From contig CM019825.1 in assembly GCA_009763385.1 (NCBI GenBank), positions 116,989,131 through 117,053,130 on the forward strand: a stretch of DNA of 64,000 bases, in the 5' to 3' direction. The position numbers and the translations under genes are program-made. This stretch comes from Coix lacryma-jobi var. lacryma-jobi (lineage: Eukaryota > Streptophyta > Magnoliopsida > Poales > Poaceae). Positions 42,968-53,563 of this stretch are shown here, in pieces (position 1 is the stretch's first letter; each line of letters starts with the position of its first letter). Under the pieces are notes generated by a model, which ran no database searches, was not told where the DNA came from, and saw only the letters and a list, made by a program, of their open reading frames with translations.

Positions 42968-45900
42968 CCCGCCACTTGAGTTGGCCCAAGTTTCCCCCCC
43001 TGCCATGTCACTGATCCGTGTGACCACCACAGGGCCAAATCTTGGCCCTTGGTCACTAGGTCAGTGGCATCGGAGGGCTCAGAGGGGAGTGGCGTTGATC
43101 ATGACCGAATGACGGTTATCTGGACATGCAACCGACCTTGGAACCGCCTCTCTGGAGCTCCTGGATGCCGTTGAAGCAATGACGGTGCATCCAACGGTGA
43201 GGGGGGTGGCGGCCGCCACCTAGGGCTGGCGCCCGCCACTAGGGTTTGCCCTAGGTCGGTTGGCTGCCCCCTATAAGTACCCCCCTCACTCCACAAGGCT
43301 ATAAATACCCCCTGGATGCGTCACTTCATAACACACAACAAGCAAGAGAAGCAAGGAAGGAAAGAAAGCAAGGCTAGAGCTAGAGAGTGTTGGTATTTCT
43401 TAGCGTCGCTACTAAGAATAGAGTTTTAATCTATCCCCGGCAACGGCGCCAGAAATGCTTGTTAACACTTCTTAACGCAACCACTAGAACTAGACTATGG
43501 AGCCTAACTCCAGCAACGGCGCTAGAAGTGTCTAGGTGGCAAAACTATTGACTATTGGATAGTTCCGCAAGCGCACAGAAAATACCGATGTAGCACTTCA
43601 CCCAGGAGTATTCCAAGGTATCGTTATTTATTTTATCCCAAAGGAAAGCAAGCTAGGAAAGATGTAGAGAGAGGAAAGATAGATCCTTTAGTCTTACTAT
43701 AATCTATTATCAATTAGAGAAGCAAAAGGGGGTAAGTGGATATAATGGAGGATAGATAGATAAGATAAATAAGTTAAGCGAAGAGTATATGATATGAAAG
43801 ATAACTTTAGTAGAGTTAGCTAGGTGGGAGGACAACGAGTGAGTATAAAGTACTCCTATGTTTCTACCTTTACTCCTATGAACTAATCCTAATTGAATAG
43901 ATGACTTAACTAGATTGACGCCTTGCTACTTGTGTGAGAGGGATAAACGAGAGAGTAAAGCGATAGAAGGTTGTTCACCTAACCCAGTACTCAAGCGGAT
44001 ATTTGGCTTATGTACGCCTTACCTTTTAAGAAGTAGCCTGAGTTCACGTGAGGGGATCTAGGTAGCCAGGCAAAATCTGTCACCTTTTGCCCATGCGCCC
44101 CTACTGTCCGTGCAAGCCAGCGGTAGTCAAAGATAAGATGAAGTATGAGCACCACGCTCGCACTTATCTACACCTTTAGCTATCGATCAAAATAGCTAAA
44201 GCCCCTATCCTAAGATAGGACGATGACGCACACACAAGAAGCTATTTAAAGGAAATCAATCTAACTATGACAACTATAGAACTAAGATAAGCACACAACA
44301 AGACTATATAAACATAGACTTGCACTAAGTAAATACTTAAATAAATACTTGAAAAGTAAATACTTAAGTAAATGCAAAGTAAAGTAAAGAAAGAATAATA
44401 TATTAAATAAATAAAGTCTTACAAAAGAAGAAAGATACAAGGGCTATACTAGACTCCCAGAAGACGACTCCGGAGACCCGAGGTTCGCCCGACTCAACTC
44501 TAACTCCCACTCTAGACTGACTACTACTACTCTTGCTTGATCTCACATGAGAGTGGAGATATGTGAGATATCTTGGGGTGTGTTGAATGAGAGGGTGAAG
44601 GCCTCTATTTATAGTGGAGGTGTAGTAGGGGCTACTCCGGCGCCACGTCAGCGATCCGTGTGCTCCCCATCTCTCAACCCTTGGATCCACCGTCATTGTA
44701 ACCGCCATGGATGGATGGCCTTGATTTCTTCACGTGTGAAACATGTGCAAGCAACCGACATTGGATGGGTTTCACCATGGGGTCGGCCGACCCCTGTCTC
44801 TGACATGTGGGCCCGGGGTACATCTTCTAGAAGGTGCTGATGTCACTCTGATGAATAGTGCTGCTAGGTCCCACCAAGAGGGGATCGACCGACCCCCCTA
44901 TGACAGGGCTGGCCCACCATCTTCTCTCCCTTGGTGACCCCACATGTCATGGAGCAAGTCTTGTGAAGTTGGTTGCATTTGGTTTTCAGTGTGGACCCAT
45001 GAATCCATGTGCTTCTCATCTTGCACCATTGAGCAAAAGCACATGCTTGATCCAATGGTTGATATTGGCTTGAACATGCTTCTCTTGGATCATGCCATGT
45101 CACCATGGCCGAGGTGGCCCAAAGGTGGGGTCGCCCGACCCCCTTGGTGGGCCCACCTGGCCTCATTTTGTTCATTTTGCCATCTCCTACAAGTTCACAA
45201 GCTAAGAGTACAAGTGGAACTTATTAGTGATAAATATGCTCATGATATGCTATTCTTCCTTGAAACCGAGGCCTGTTGACGGTATTTTGATAAGGTAAAA
45301 CATGCTATAACTTCCGTCAACAGAGAGCTGATAGCTTAGGGTTTAGCCAAGCTTAGGCAAGTAGGTAGCTAGTAGAGCAAGGCATCTTTGCCTCATTGCC
45401 CTCGCGGAAGCGCTGCTCAAGGCTCATCTCAAGAGTAAAGGCGTGCGAGTGATCGGTCCTGGAGTTGGTAAGAGTCTTCCTTCATCTCCAGTTCAGGTTT
45501 TGCTCTTGTATATCAAGCACTTTACTATATTCTAGTTCATCATTTCAAGTATTACTTTATTCTACTTATCAGTATTGAGTAGTATACTTGATTGATTGCT
45601 TGAGTGCCTAGCTATCCTATAGTTCAATTCACTTAGCCATAGTAGTTAATCTCTAGTGAGCTTAGTGATTGATCTTTGCCAATAGGTTGCTTAGTTAGTT
45701 TAGTGTTTATCTTATTAAGTCAAGTATTTGCTCTGACGTCCGCAAGGGTGTCTCTATTCAAAGCTAGGGTAGAGATAGTTAGAATATAATTAAGCGTGGT
45801 GCTTAGTTATAGACTTACCTTTAGATACGGCTGGACCCCCGGATAGCTGTGGTAGCAAGCAGGTGGTGACAGCCCTGTGCGCCTTGAATTCCACCACGTA

Positions 45901-46620
45901 GTTGGCCCAGTTTAACAGTAAGGCTCGTTGTGCTAGCTTTCAACCTAAGTCAGTGGTAAAGGCTAGTACGCCTCGGTACTTGATAAGATAGGAATAAAAC
46001 TTTACTTAACTTGGTTGCTTAATTGACATTTGCCTATCTTGCTTCGTAGTTATCTTGCTTCGTAGTTATCTAGGAGTAGTTAGTAGTTACTAGTTAGTTA
46101 TATTAGTTATCCTATTCCCCTTATCTATCTATCCATCCACCTTACGTTACCATCCATTTCATCCATACCTATCCACCCATATATTCTTTATTGCCTTTCA
46201 TCTCCTCTTTTCCCTTTTTCTTATTCTTCGACTCTCATCCCCTCCTTGACTCGACTCATACACCACCCTAGCCTTCCCTTGGGATCAAATAAATCGACAC
46301 CTGGTACTCCCAGGCGAAGTGCTACTACGATAGTTCTGTGCGCTTGCAGAATCTCCTCCTGGTAGATTGCAAACTCTCTAGCTAGCTCCTACTAGTGTCG
46401 GGATTGCAACCCCATTTGACATTAGTAGATAGCTGCTTTAACTTCACTCCTTTAGGTATAGTGACTGGACTTGCTACAAGCATTTCTGACGCCGTTGCTA
46501 GGAATAGATTCCATAGTCTACTCCTAGTAACGACGTTGGCAAGTGTCAACAAGCATTTCCGGGCCGTTACCGGGGATAGTTGCCTAGCTCTATCTTTAGT
46601 GAAGTTAAGAACTACCAACA
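42968..46620 (+). repeat. 5' LTR of element C, interrupted by D
   Basis: The two parts are 42968-43387 and 45323-46620. The first aligns with the 3' LTR from 50592, so the terminal stem-loop and about 216 bp are missing at the join with element B. A TATA box lies at 43299-43307. Two primer-site-like modules (46487-46505, 46556-46576) precede the final ACCAACA at 46620. Confidence 0.82.
43388..45322 (-). mobile_element. Solo LTR D, Athila-like, with 5-bp target duplication
   Basis: This is a 1935-bp LTR on the minus strand inside the 5' LTR of element C. The duplication GAGAG flanks it (43383-43387 and 45323-45327). The empty site is visible in C's 3' LTR near 51004-51012. On the minus strand it begins TGTTGACGG, pairing with CCGTCAACA 27 bases on, and ends AATACCAACA. 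A TATA box lies at 44603-44617 (minus). PBS-like copies occur at 43435-43451 and 43510-43523. It belongs to a family related to, but distinct from, B and C. Confidence 0.88.
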
Positions 46621-46628
46621 AGCATTTC

Positions 46629-46646
46629 TGGCGCTGTTGCTGGGGA
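46629..46646 (+). promoter_or_regulatory. Primer-binding site, tRNA-Asp type (element C)
   Basis: TGGCGCTGTTGCTGGGGA lies nine bases after the LTR end. It differs from the element A site by C-to-T changes at two positions. Confidence 0.78.
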
Positions 46647-46808
46647 AGGCATTCGGTGTATCCTTCGAGTCCTTGTCGAATTTATCTTCGCTTAAGCTCC
46701 CGCTTAGCGAATCCCATCTTTACCCATTCTTTCTTTCCTTAGTCCTTCTTATTTTTTTTCCTTCATCTTCTTCAACTTCTTTCTTTCTTATCTCGTTCTA
46801 TCTTCACG

Positions 46809-48671
46809 ATGGCCAACAAGACCATTCGTGAGTTTTCTGCTCCTTCTGCCACCAATGTAGCGACAGGACCAGACGTGATCGAAGCCAACCTCAATTTTGA
46901 GTTGAAACCGGCTTTGATCACAATGGTCCAAGCTAGCCCGTTCTGTGGCAAAGCTCATGAGGATGCCAATGCTCACCTCCAACAATTTTTGGAGATTTGT
47001 GGCACCTTCACCATTAAGGGGATAATACAAGAAGCCATCTGTCTTCGTCTCTTTCCTTTCTCTTTGCTAGGAAAAGCGAAGTAATGGTTCTATACCAGTC
47101 GCAATGCTGTAGACACATGGGACAAATGTTCCAATGCTTTTCTCGCCAAATTCTTTCCAATGGGCAAGACGAATGCTCTTCGCAACAAAATCTCCAGCTT
47201 TACGCAACAAGCCGAGGAATCTATTCCCGAGGCTTGGGAGAGAATGCAAGAGTATGTCGCTGCTTGTCCGCACCATGGTATGGAGGACTGGCTATTGATC
47301 CAGAACTTCTAGCATGGCCTAACCCCACTCTCTAGAAGCCATTTGGATGCCGCCGCCAGTGGTGCATTCTTTTCTCTGAATGTTGCAGATGCTAAGGCTC
47401 TCATAGAGAAGATGGTGTCGAACCAAGGATGGAATGACGAGAGACTGCAGCTCCGTAAGCGAGGTATGCATTCCCTTAAGGAGGCCGACGTGATCGTGGC
47501 CAAGATGGACCTGCTGGCAAAGAAGCTGGACAGCTGTGAGAAGATGAACCAGCAAAAGAGTGTCCAATCTCTGGAATCCTACATGACTTATGAAGTCTGT
47601 GGAGAAACCGGACATTCTGGGAACCACTGCCCCGAGTTACATGAAGATTTGAACTTCATCAACAACAACAACAACGGTTTCCGTCAACAGAATCAAGGAT
47701 GGAATCAGCCTGCAAACTCTCAAGGTAACAATTCATTCCCCCGCTCTAATTTTCAGAATTCTGATAATTTCTCATTCTTGAAAAAATTAGTTTACTCACA
47801 AGGTAGAGCTACTGATTTCTTGAATAAGAGATTAATGTCAAATGATAAAACCCTTGAGAATATAAATGCTAAATTGGAAGATTTCTCATCTGCTCTGAAA
47901 AATCAATTAAGTTTTAATAAGATGTTAGAAACCCAATTAGCTCAACTTGCTGCTATCATACCATCTTTTGAAACTAGCAAAATTCCTGCTAAACCTGACA
48001 TGGAAACTACAAATATGGTCGAAATAAAATATTTTAACTATTATGAAGATCAAACCATGACTGTTAAAAAGGGTGATCCTGGTAGTCCCATAATTAGATG
48101 CTCAATCTTTGGTGAAGTCTTTAAAAATGCCATGTGTGATTTAGGATCGAGTGTGAACATTTTATCTAAAGATTTTTATAAAAACTCGTTCTTTCCACCC
48201 ATGTCATCCACATCTGCCTATGTTGTGCTAGCTGATCAATCCACTTGCTATATAGAAGGAATAGTCAATGATTTACCTATTGAAATTAGAGGCTCCTATG
48301 TTCCTGCTGATTTCATAATACTAGATATAGGAAATAGGAAAGATGTGCCTGTAATCTTGGGTAGACCTTTCTTGAACACTGTTGATGCTTGCATATATGT
48401 GGGGAGTAGTAAAATGCAAATGACATTAGGAGAGAGGAAGGAAATATTCTCCTTTTCCCGTGGTCCCGCATATGCCACTAACATGCAGGAAGCAAAACCC
48501 GTTCGTACCAAGAAGAGGCGCCCAAGAACAAGGTGGAACATAAAGGAAGAACCACCTTCTCCTGAGTTGTGTAATTCATATGACAAAGGAGAGGTGCCAA
48601 AAGAAGAAGAACTCGATGAAGTACTTAAAGAAGAAGCACCCAAGGAAGAAGATCCACCCGACAAAGGATGA
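46809..48671 (+). pseudogene. Athila-like gag-protease polyprotein (element C)
   Basis: A single frame of 621 codons starts at the ATG of MANKTIREFSAPSA. Gag capsid blocks include AICLRLFPFSLLGKAK, then WFYTSRNAVDTWDKCSNAF, FFPMGKTNALRNKI and EAWERMQEYVAACPHHGME. The CCHC knuckle is CEVCGETGHSGNHCPE. The protease follows without a stop, with NAMCDLGSSVNILSKDFY and ILGRPFLNTVDACIYV. The acidic tail ends at 48671. Two in-frame stops break it: TAA at 47082-47084, within the conserved KAK-WFY block, and TAG at 47310-47312, where element A has TAC. It would form particles for a non-autonomous element. Confidence 0.84.
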
Positions 48672-50375
48672 AATTCCATGGATCTAAGGTATGGATTTAC
48701 TTTTTTAAATTTCCCTTCAAATTTCCCTTTTTCAAATAAATAACATATGTCATGCATGTAACTAAAAAAAATCAGTTATCATTAGTTATATGCATAAGTA
48801 TATGTTAACTTAGCTAAAATAATAAAATATCATAATAGGATAGTTTCCCTTTTTCACAACATTAGATAGTTTCCCTTTTAATAAAATGAGAACAAGAGCT
48901 CCGACCGAGAAAGATGAAGACCCTTCACCAAGCAAGAAGCCAGCTTGGGGGAGACTCCCGCTCCAATAAGGTATGTCTCAAGCCTACACTTTATATTCAG
49001 TTTTTAATTTCTATATCTTTGAAGTTTTGAATGTTACATGCTTGCCTAAGTAACCATTCCATGAGTAAAAATGATAAAATCTGCTTAAAATGTTGGAACC
49101 TGAATAAGAAATGAAATATGTCATGCAAATGCTATTGTTATGGTTTGAATAACTAGTTTTATCTAAGTTGTAACTTTTATAAGTTGCACATGCTTTAACC
49201 GAAATCATGCTTAGTGAATAAAGTTAGTAAGAAATGGAGTAATTCTTTAAACTTGCTAAGGTGAAATTAGGACCTAATCTGGAGGATTTCTTTTAAAAAA
49301 TCATGAAAACCTTGCTAAAAGTTCCTCCTGGATTTTTATCTCATCCCACCACTAGCCAAATATTTGTTAGTCAAAACCACAAAGAGCTTTGTTTGTGTTG
49401 AGCTTTGTTAGACCTCATAGATCTTAGTAGAGAAGCTTATCATATCTTTTGATCAAGATTCAGACACCCACCATATTGCTTACTATCCACTTTGGAAGTT
49501 TGCAACCACCAAATAAATTGCTCATTCTCTACACTGGAGATATGCAATACCTTGCCAAACGTCCCATTGCTAGCCTTATGCTATTCCTACACTGGGAATA
49601 AGCATTTCTCCCTCTTCCCCCTTTTCATTTCTAAAATCCTTTCCTATAGATAATCTGGGGAAATCTAGAGCTAAAAAAAGAGAGATATATAAAAAAAAGA
49701 AGAGTGAGCAAAGTAGCTCAAGAGCGGACTGTGTCCTAAGAAAATGTGAGGACACATTTTTTTCTACTCACTATGTATTAAAAAAAAGAAAAAAAGAGAG
49801 AGACAGAGAGAGTTATCATTAGCTCTAGACCCATAAATTAACTAGGAAGGATTATGAAATATCTCTCTATACACTTCCACATAACCACACATGCACATCT
49901 TGATCAATTTTTATGATTTGCTGCTCCTTATGATTTGAGTGTCTAGCTTAGCAATAAACATTAGGCAATTTGCTCATGATTCTTAGCCTACCTATAACTC
50001 CACATATCATTCCTTAGAAATAGGAGAGGCTACATTTTGGCCTAAGTGAGGATTTAAACACCATTGAGTGATTGAGTGAATCTTGGAGGACTCTAGCAAG
50101 TTTTTATCTTTTGAAAACCCTAAAAAAACCTCCAGACAAAATCCTAGTTAAACCTAAGCAAGATAAAAGTTTCCTATCTGCTACTTTATTTCACTCTTGC
50201 ATGTTTGAAGTGAAAAGCTATAAGCCCCACATTGCTATGATTAATGATATATACTAAGTTATTTCTCACTATACAATATGCACTTGTATACATCTTAAGT
50301 TGATATCTATTTCATGCTTAATGCTTAAACCGCATTGTTGCTCGAGGACGAGCAACAGGTTAGCTTGGGGGAGCT
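48672..50375 (+). other. 3' region of element C
   Basis: This is noncoding and closely parallels element B's 3' region, including GA/A-rich simple repeats near 49670-49810, the stem-loop at 50337-50356 and the polypurine tract GCTTGGGGGAGCT at 50363-50375. The Tat element in A inserted at a site equivalent to about 48795 here. Confidence 0.7.
50337..50356 (+). promoter_or_regulatory. Conserved stem-loop before the polypurine tract (element C)
   Basis: This is the same 20 bases as 41071-41090, with a perfect 8-bp stem and AGGA loop. Confidence 0.72.
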
Positions 50376-52318
50376 TGTTGATGGTCCTTAAACACCTGTT
50401 TTACCATCAACATTTTACCCTAAAATTTACCAAAAAGGCATGAAATGTAGTCAAATAGGTTTCAAACTAACTGAATTCCACATGTCCATAGATTTTGATT
50501 TGAATGCAGGATTTGAACCAAATTTGGATATTTGAACCACCAGAGGCCGAGCCCAGTCAACAGGGCCCAATTGGGCCTCAGGGGGGTGGCTCCCGCCACT
50601 TGAGTTGGCCCAACTTTCCCCCTTGCCACGTCACTGATCCGTGTGACCACCCCAGGGCCAAATCTTGGCCCTTGGTCACTAGGTCAGTTGCATCGGAGGG
50701 CTCAGAGGGGAGTGGCGTGGATCATGACCGAATGACGGTTATCTGGACATGCAACCGACCTTGGAACTGCCTCTCTGGAGCTCCTGGATGCCGTTGAAGC
50801 AATGACGGTGCATTCAACGGTGAGGGGGGTGGCAGCCGCCACCTAGGGCTGGCGCCCGCCACTAGGGTTTGCCCTAGGTCGGTTGGCTGCCCCCTATAAG
50901 TACCCCCTCACTCCACAAGGCTATAAATACCCCCTGGAGGCGTCACTTCATAACACACAACAAGCAAGAGAAGCAAGGAAGGAAAGAAAGCAAGGCTAGA
51001 GCTAGAGAGCTGATAGCTTAGGGTTTAGCCAAGCTTAGGCAAGTAGGTAGCTAGTAGAGCAAGGCATCTTTGCCTCATTGCCCTTGCGGAAGCGCTGCTC
51101 AAGGCTCAGCTCAAGAGTAGAGGCGTGCGAGTGATTGGTCCTGGAGTTGGGAAGAGTCTTCCTTCATCTCCAGTTCAGGTTTTGCTCTTGTATCTCAAGC
51201 ACTTTACTATATTCTAGTTCATCATTTCAAGTATTACTTTATTCTACTTATCTGTATTGAGTAGTATACTTGATTGATTGCATGAGTGCCTAGCTATCCT
51301 ACAATTCAATTCACTTAGCCATAGTAGTTAATGTCTAGTGAGCTTAGTGATTGATCTTTGCCAATAGGTTGCTTAGTTAGTTTAGTGTTTATCTTATTAC
51401 GTCAAGTATTTGCTCTGACGTCCGCAAGGGTGTCTCTATTCAAAGCTAGGGTAGAGATAGTTAGAATATAATTAAGCGTGGTGCTTAGTTATAGTCTTAC
51501 CTTCAGATACGGCTGGACCCCCGGATAGCTATGGTAGCAAGTAGGTGGTGACAGCCCTGTGCGCCTTGAATTCCACCACGTAGTTGGCCCAGTTTAACAG
51601 TAAGGCTCATTGTGCTAGCGTTCAACCTAAGTTAGTGGTAAAGGCTAGTACGCCTCGGTACTTGATAAGATAGGAATAAAACTTTACTTAACTTGGTTGC
51701 TTAATTGATATTTGCCTATCTTGCTTCGTAGTTATCTTGCTTCATAGTTATCTAGGAGTAGTTAGTAGTTACTAGTTAGTTATATTAGTTATCCTATTCC
51801 CCTTATCTATCTATCCATCCACCTTACCTTACCATCCATTTCATCCTTACCTATCCACCCATATATTCTTTCTAGCCTTTCATCTCCTCTCTTCTCTTCT
51901 CCTCTTTTCCCTTTTTCTTATTCTTCGACTCTCGTCCCCTCCTTGACTCGACTCATACACCACCCTAGCCTTCCCTTGTGATCAAATAAATCGACACCTG
52001 GTACTCCCAGGCGAAGTGATACTACGATAGTTCTGTGCGCTTGCAGAATCTCCTCCTGGTAGATTGCAAACTCTCTAGCTAGCTCCTACTAGTTTCGGCA
52101 TTGACAACCCCTTTTGACATTAGTAGATAGCTGCTTTAACTTCACTCCTTTAGGTATAGTGACTGGACTTGCTACAAGCATTTCTGACGCCGTTGCCAGG
52201 AATAGATTCCATTGTCTACTCCTAGTAACGACGTTGGCAAGTGTCAACAAGCATTTTCGGGCCGTTACCGGGGATAGTTGCCTAGCTCTATCTTTAGTGA
52301 AGTTAAGAACTACCAACA
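50376..52318 (+). repeat. 3' LTR of element C
   Basis: This is a complete LTR of 1943 bp from TGTTGATGGT to ACCAACA. The first 40 bases form a perfect 10-bp stem (TGTTGATGGT/ACCATCAACA). A TATA box lies at 50921-50929. Primer-site-like modules lie at 52185-52203 and 52255-52276, inside the LTR. The sequence after 52318 (CCAAC...) belongs to a different repeat. Confidence 0.85.
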
Positions 52319-52869
52319 CCAACACAACAGATTTGGTGCAAGATGCAGGTGGAATCAGGGATATCTTCAACTTGGTCAAGAACAATATATCAGCTGATCT
52401 TAAGAAAGCTCTGATTTCTGTTGCTCATATGGAATTTCTCGAGCCAGAATTTTCTGAAGCAAAAGCTAAGCTCATGGCACATGAAGCTCAAATAGAGCTA
52501 CCAGAGAAAGAGCAACATTGTATCTCTAGTATGGTCTCTGCAAAAGATACCATAGACCAGCTGAACAACTCTTCTACTATCATCATTGGCAACTTGTCAA
52601 CCTTGAAGACTGAAAGGGAACAACTGTTGAGCAGACTTCGGATTGTTGATGAATCAATCAAACATGAAGAAGAAAACATGGCCAAAGTCCCAATCATGCT
52701 TCAAGATTAGAAAAAGGAGATGACACTTCTTCACAACGAGCTTCGGGATATTAAAGCCAAGAAGAATCCAATCCCAAGCTCAAGTGAAGAAGACCAAAAG
52801 AAGATAGTCGAAATAGACAATATTCGCCTACATGCTCTTGATGTAGTAAAAATGACCTCAAATATGTAA
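52319..52869 (+). pseudogene. C-terminal coiled-coil fragment of an unidentified retroelement ORF
   Basis: The frame runs from element C's LTR edge to a TAG at 52708-52710 and continues in the same frame to TAA at 52867-52869. It encodes a helix-rich, charged sequence (TLKTEREQLLSRLRIVDESI, then MTLLHNELRDIKAKKN) with coiled-coil character. The start is lost. It resembles the tails of plus-strand accessory ORFs in grass gypsy elements in composition only; I cannot name a family. The stop at 52708 may be another CAG-to-TAG change. Confidence 0.5.
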
Positions 52870-53224
52870 TTTCATTTGTTCGAAGACTGGTGTCCATTGA
52901 TTTCTCTGTAAATTTAACTTTCAACTCATCCCTTTTATAAATGAACACATCATTGTCGTTTAATCAATTTGGAATTTCCTTGATACCCCATCGACTATTT
53001 TAGCCGATCATCGCTCGAGTGGTTTCTTATCGGCTATTTAGCCGATCCATCGTAGGATCTTAGATCAAGTTTTCCAAACCGACGCCTCTTTGCCTTCACG
53101 CCACTGCTTATAAATAAGAAACGCCGACCCCAGTACACATTACGCACTCATCGTTTTCTCTAGCCCTTGCTCTTCCTCAAACCGCCTTCTCCTCTTCCCA
53201 AACAGCAGCAGCAAAGCAAGATCC
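52870..53224 (+). promoter_or_regulatory. Promoter-like region upstream of ORF I
   Basis: A perfect 18-bp palindrome ATCGGCTATTTAGCCGAT lies at 53029-53046, with a decayed copy just upstream (about 52990-53008). A TATA box CTTATAAATA lies at 53107-53116. A pyrimidine-rich leader follows and the first ATG comes at 53225, about 110 bp downstream of the TATA box. This is the layout of a plant promoter. It may lie in an LTR or drive an antisense gene of a lost Tat-like element. Confidence 0.55.
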
Positions 53225-53517
53225 ATGGCGGCCCGCAACAAGCGCCCCACCGACGAAGGCTCCAGCAACAGTCCTCCACCGATCCAGAGTCGCATGTTCG
53301 AGTGACATTCCTTCTCACCATTCTTCTCCCCGGATTTAAGGTTGGTCATTCCTGAGAAAACCCTAACTCCTTTCTTTTCCATAGTTCTCCTCCCCAGGTG
53401 GACGAGCAAGGCCCTAGCCGGGCTCTGGAGGAGCGCAATCTTGCACTGGATGAAGACGCTTGGCACTTCATCCGGGAGTACTCCAACACCAGGCGCCTCA
53501 TGGAGGAAGAGCGCCGC
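53225..53517 (+). pseudogene. ORF I, start of a spliced retroelement-associated gene
   Basis: The ATG opens a 26-codon frame (MAARNKRPTDEGSSN...). A likely intron ends at the acceptor TCCCCAG (53397). Exon 2 from 53398 is open and charged (ALEERNLALDEDAWHFIREY). The donor is unclear because exon 1 reaches TGA at 53303-53305 before a good GT site. The gene is cut at 53518 by LTR fragment H. The domain is unrecognised. Position and style resemble the antisense genes of Tat elements. Confidence 0.45.
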
Positions 53518-53563
53518 TGTGGGAGTATTACCTCCGTATACCCCCATGGGCGTACTTGGGCCC
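53518..53563 (+). mobile_element. LTR fragment H, Tat-type, plus strand
   Basis: The first 46 bp of an LTR begin TGTGGGAGTATTACCTCCGT, and GTATACCCCCATGG is shared with the start of Tat LTR G (minus strand from 57183). It interrupts ORF I and is itself interrupted at 53564 by element F. The rest of H would lie beyond the right end of the window. Confidence 0.7.

Larger units (their letters stand above)
42968..52318 (+). mobile_element. Athila-like element C, gag-protease only, with nested solo LTR D
   Basis: Element C has a 5' LTR (42968-46620, missing its first 216 bp and split by D), primer site, one gag-protease frame, a 1.7-kb 3' region, polypurine tract and complete 3' LTR (50376-52318). 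The internal region is only 3.75 kb and has no RT, RNase H or integrase, so it would depend on a partner element. It is the best preserved of the Athila-like copies. Confidence 0.85.

Noticed and set aside
43388..45322. Element D as a complete retrotransposon
   Set aside because: It has LTR termini at both edges but no internal primer site between two LTR copies and no coding region. The size and target duplication fit a solo LTR.
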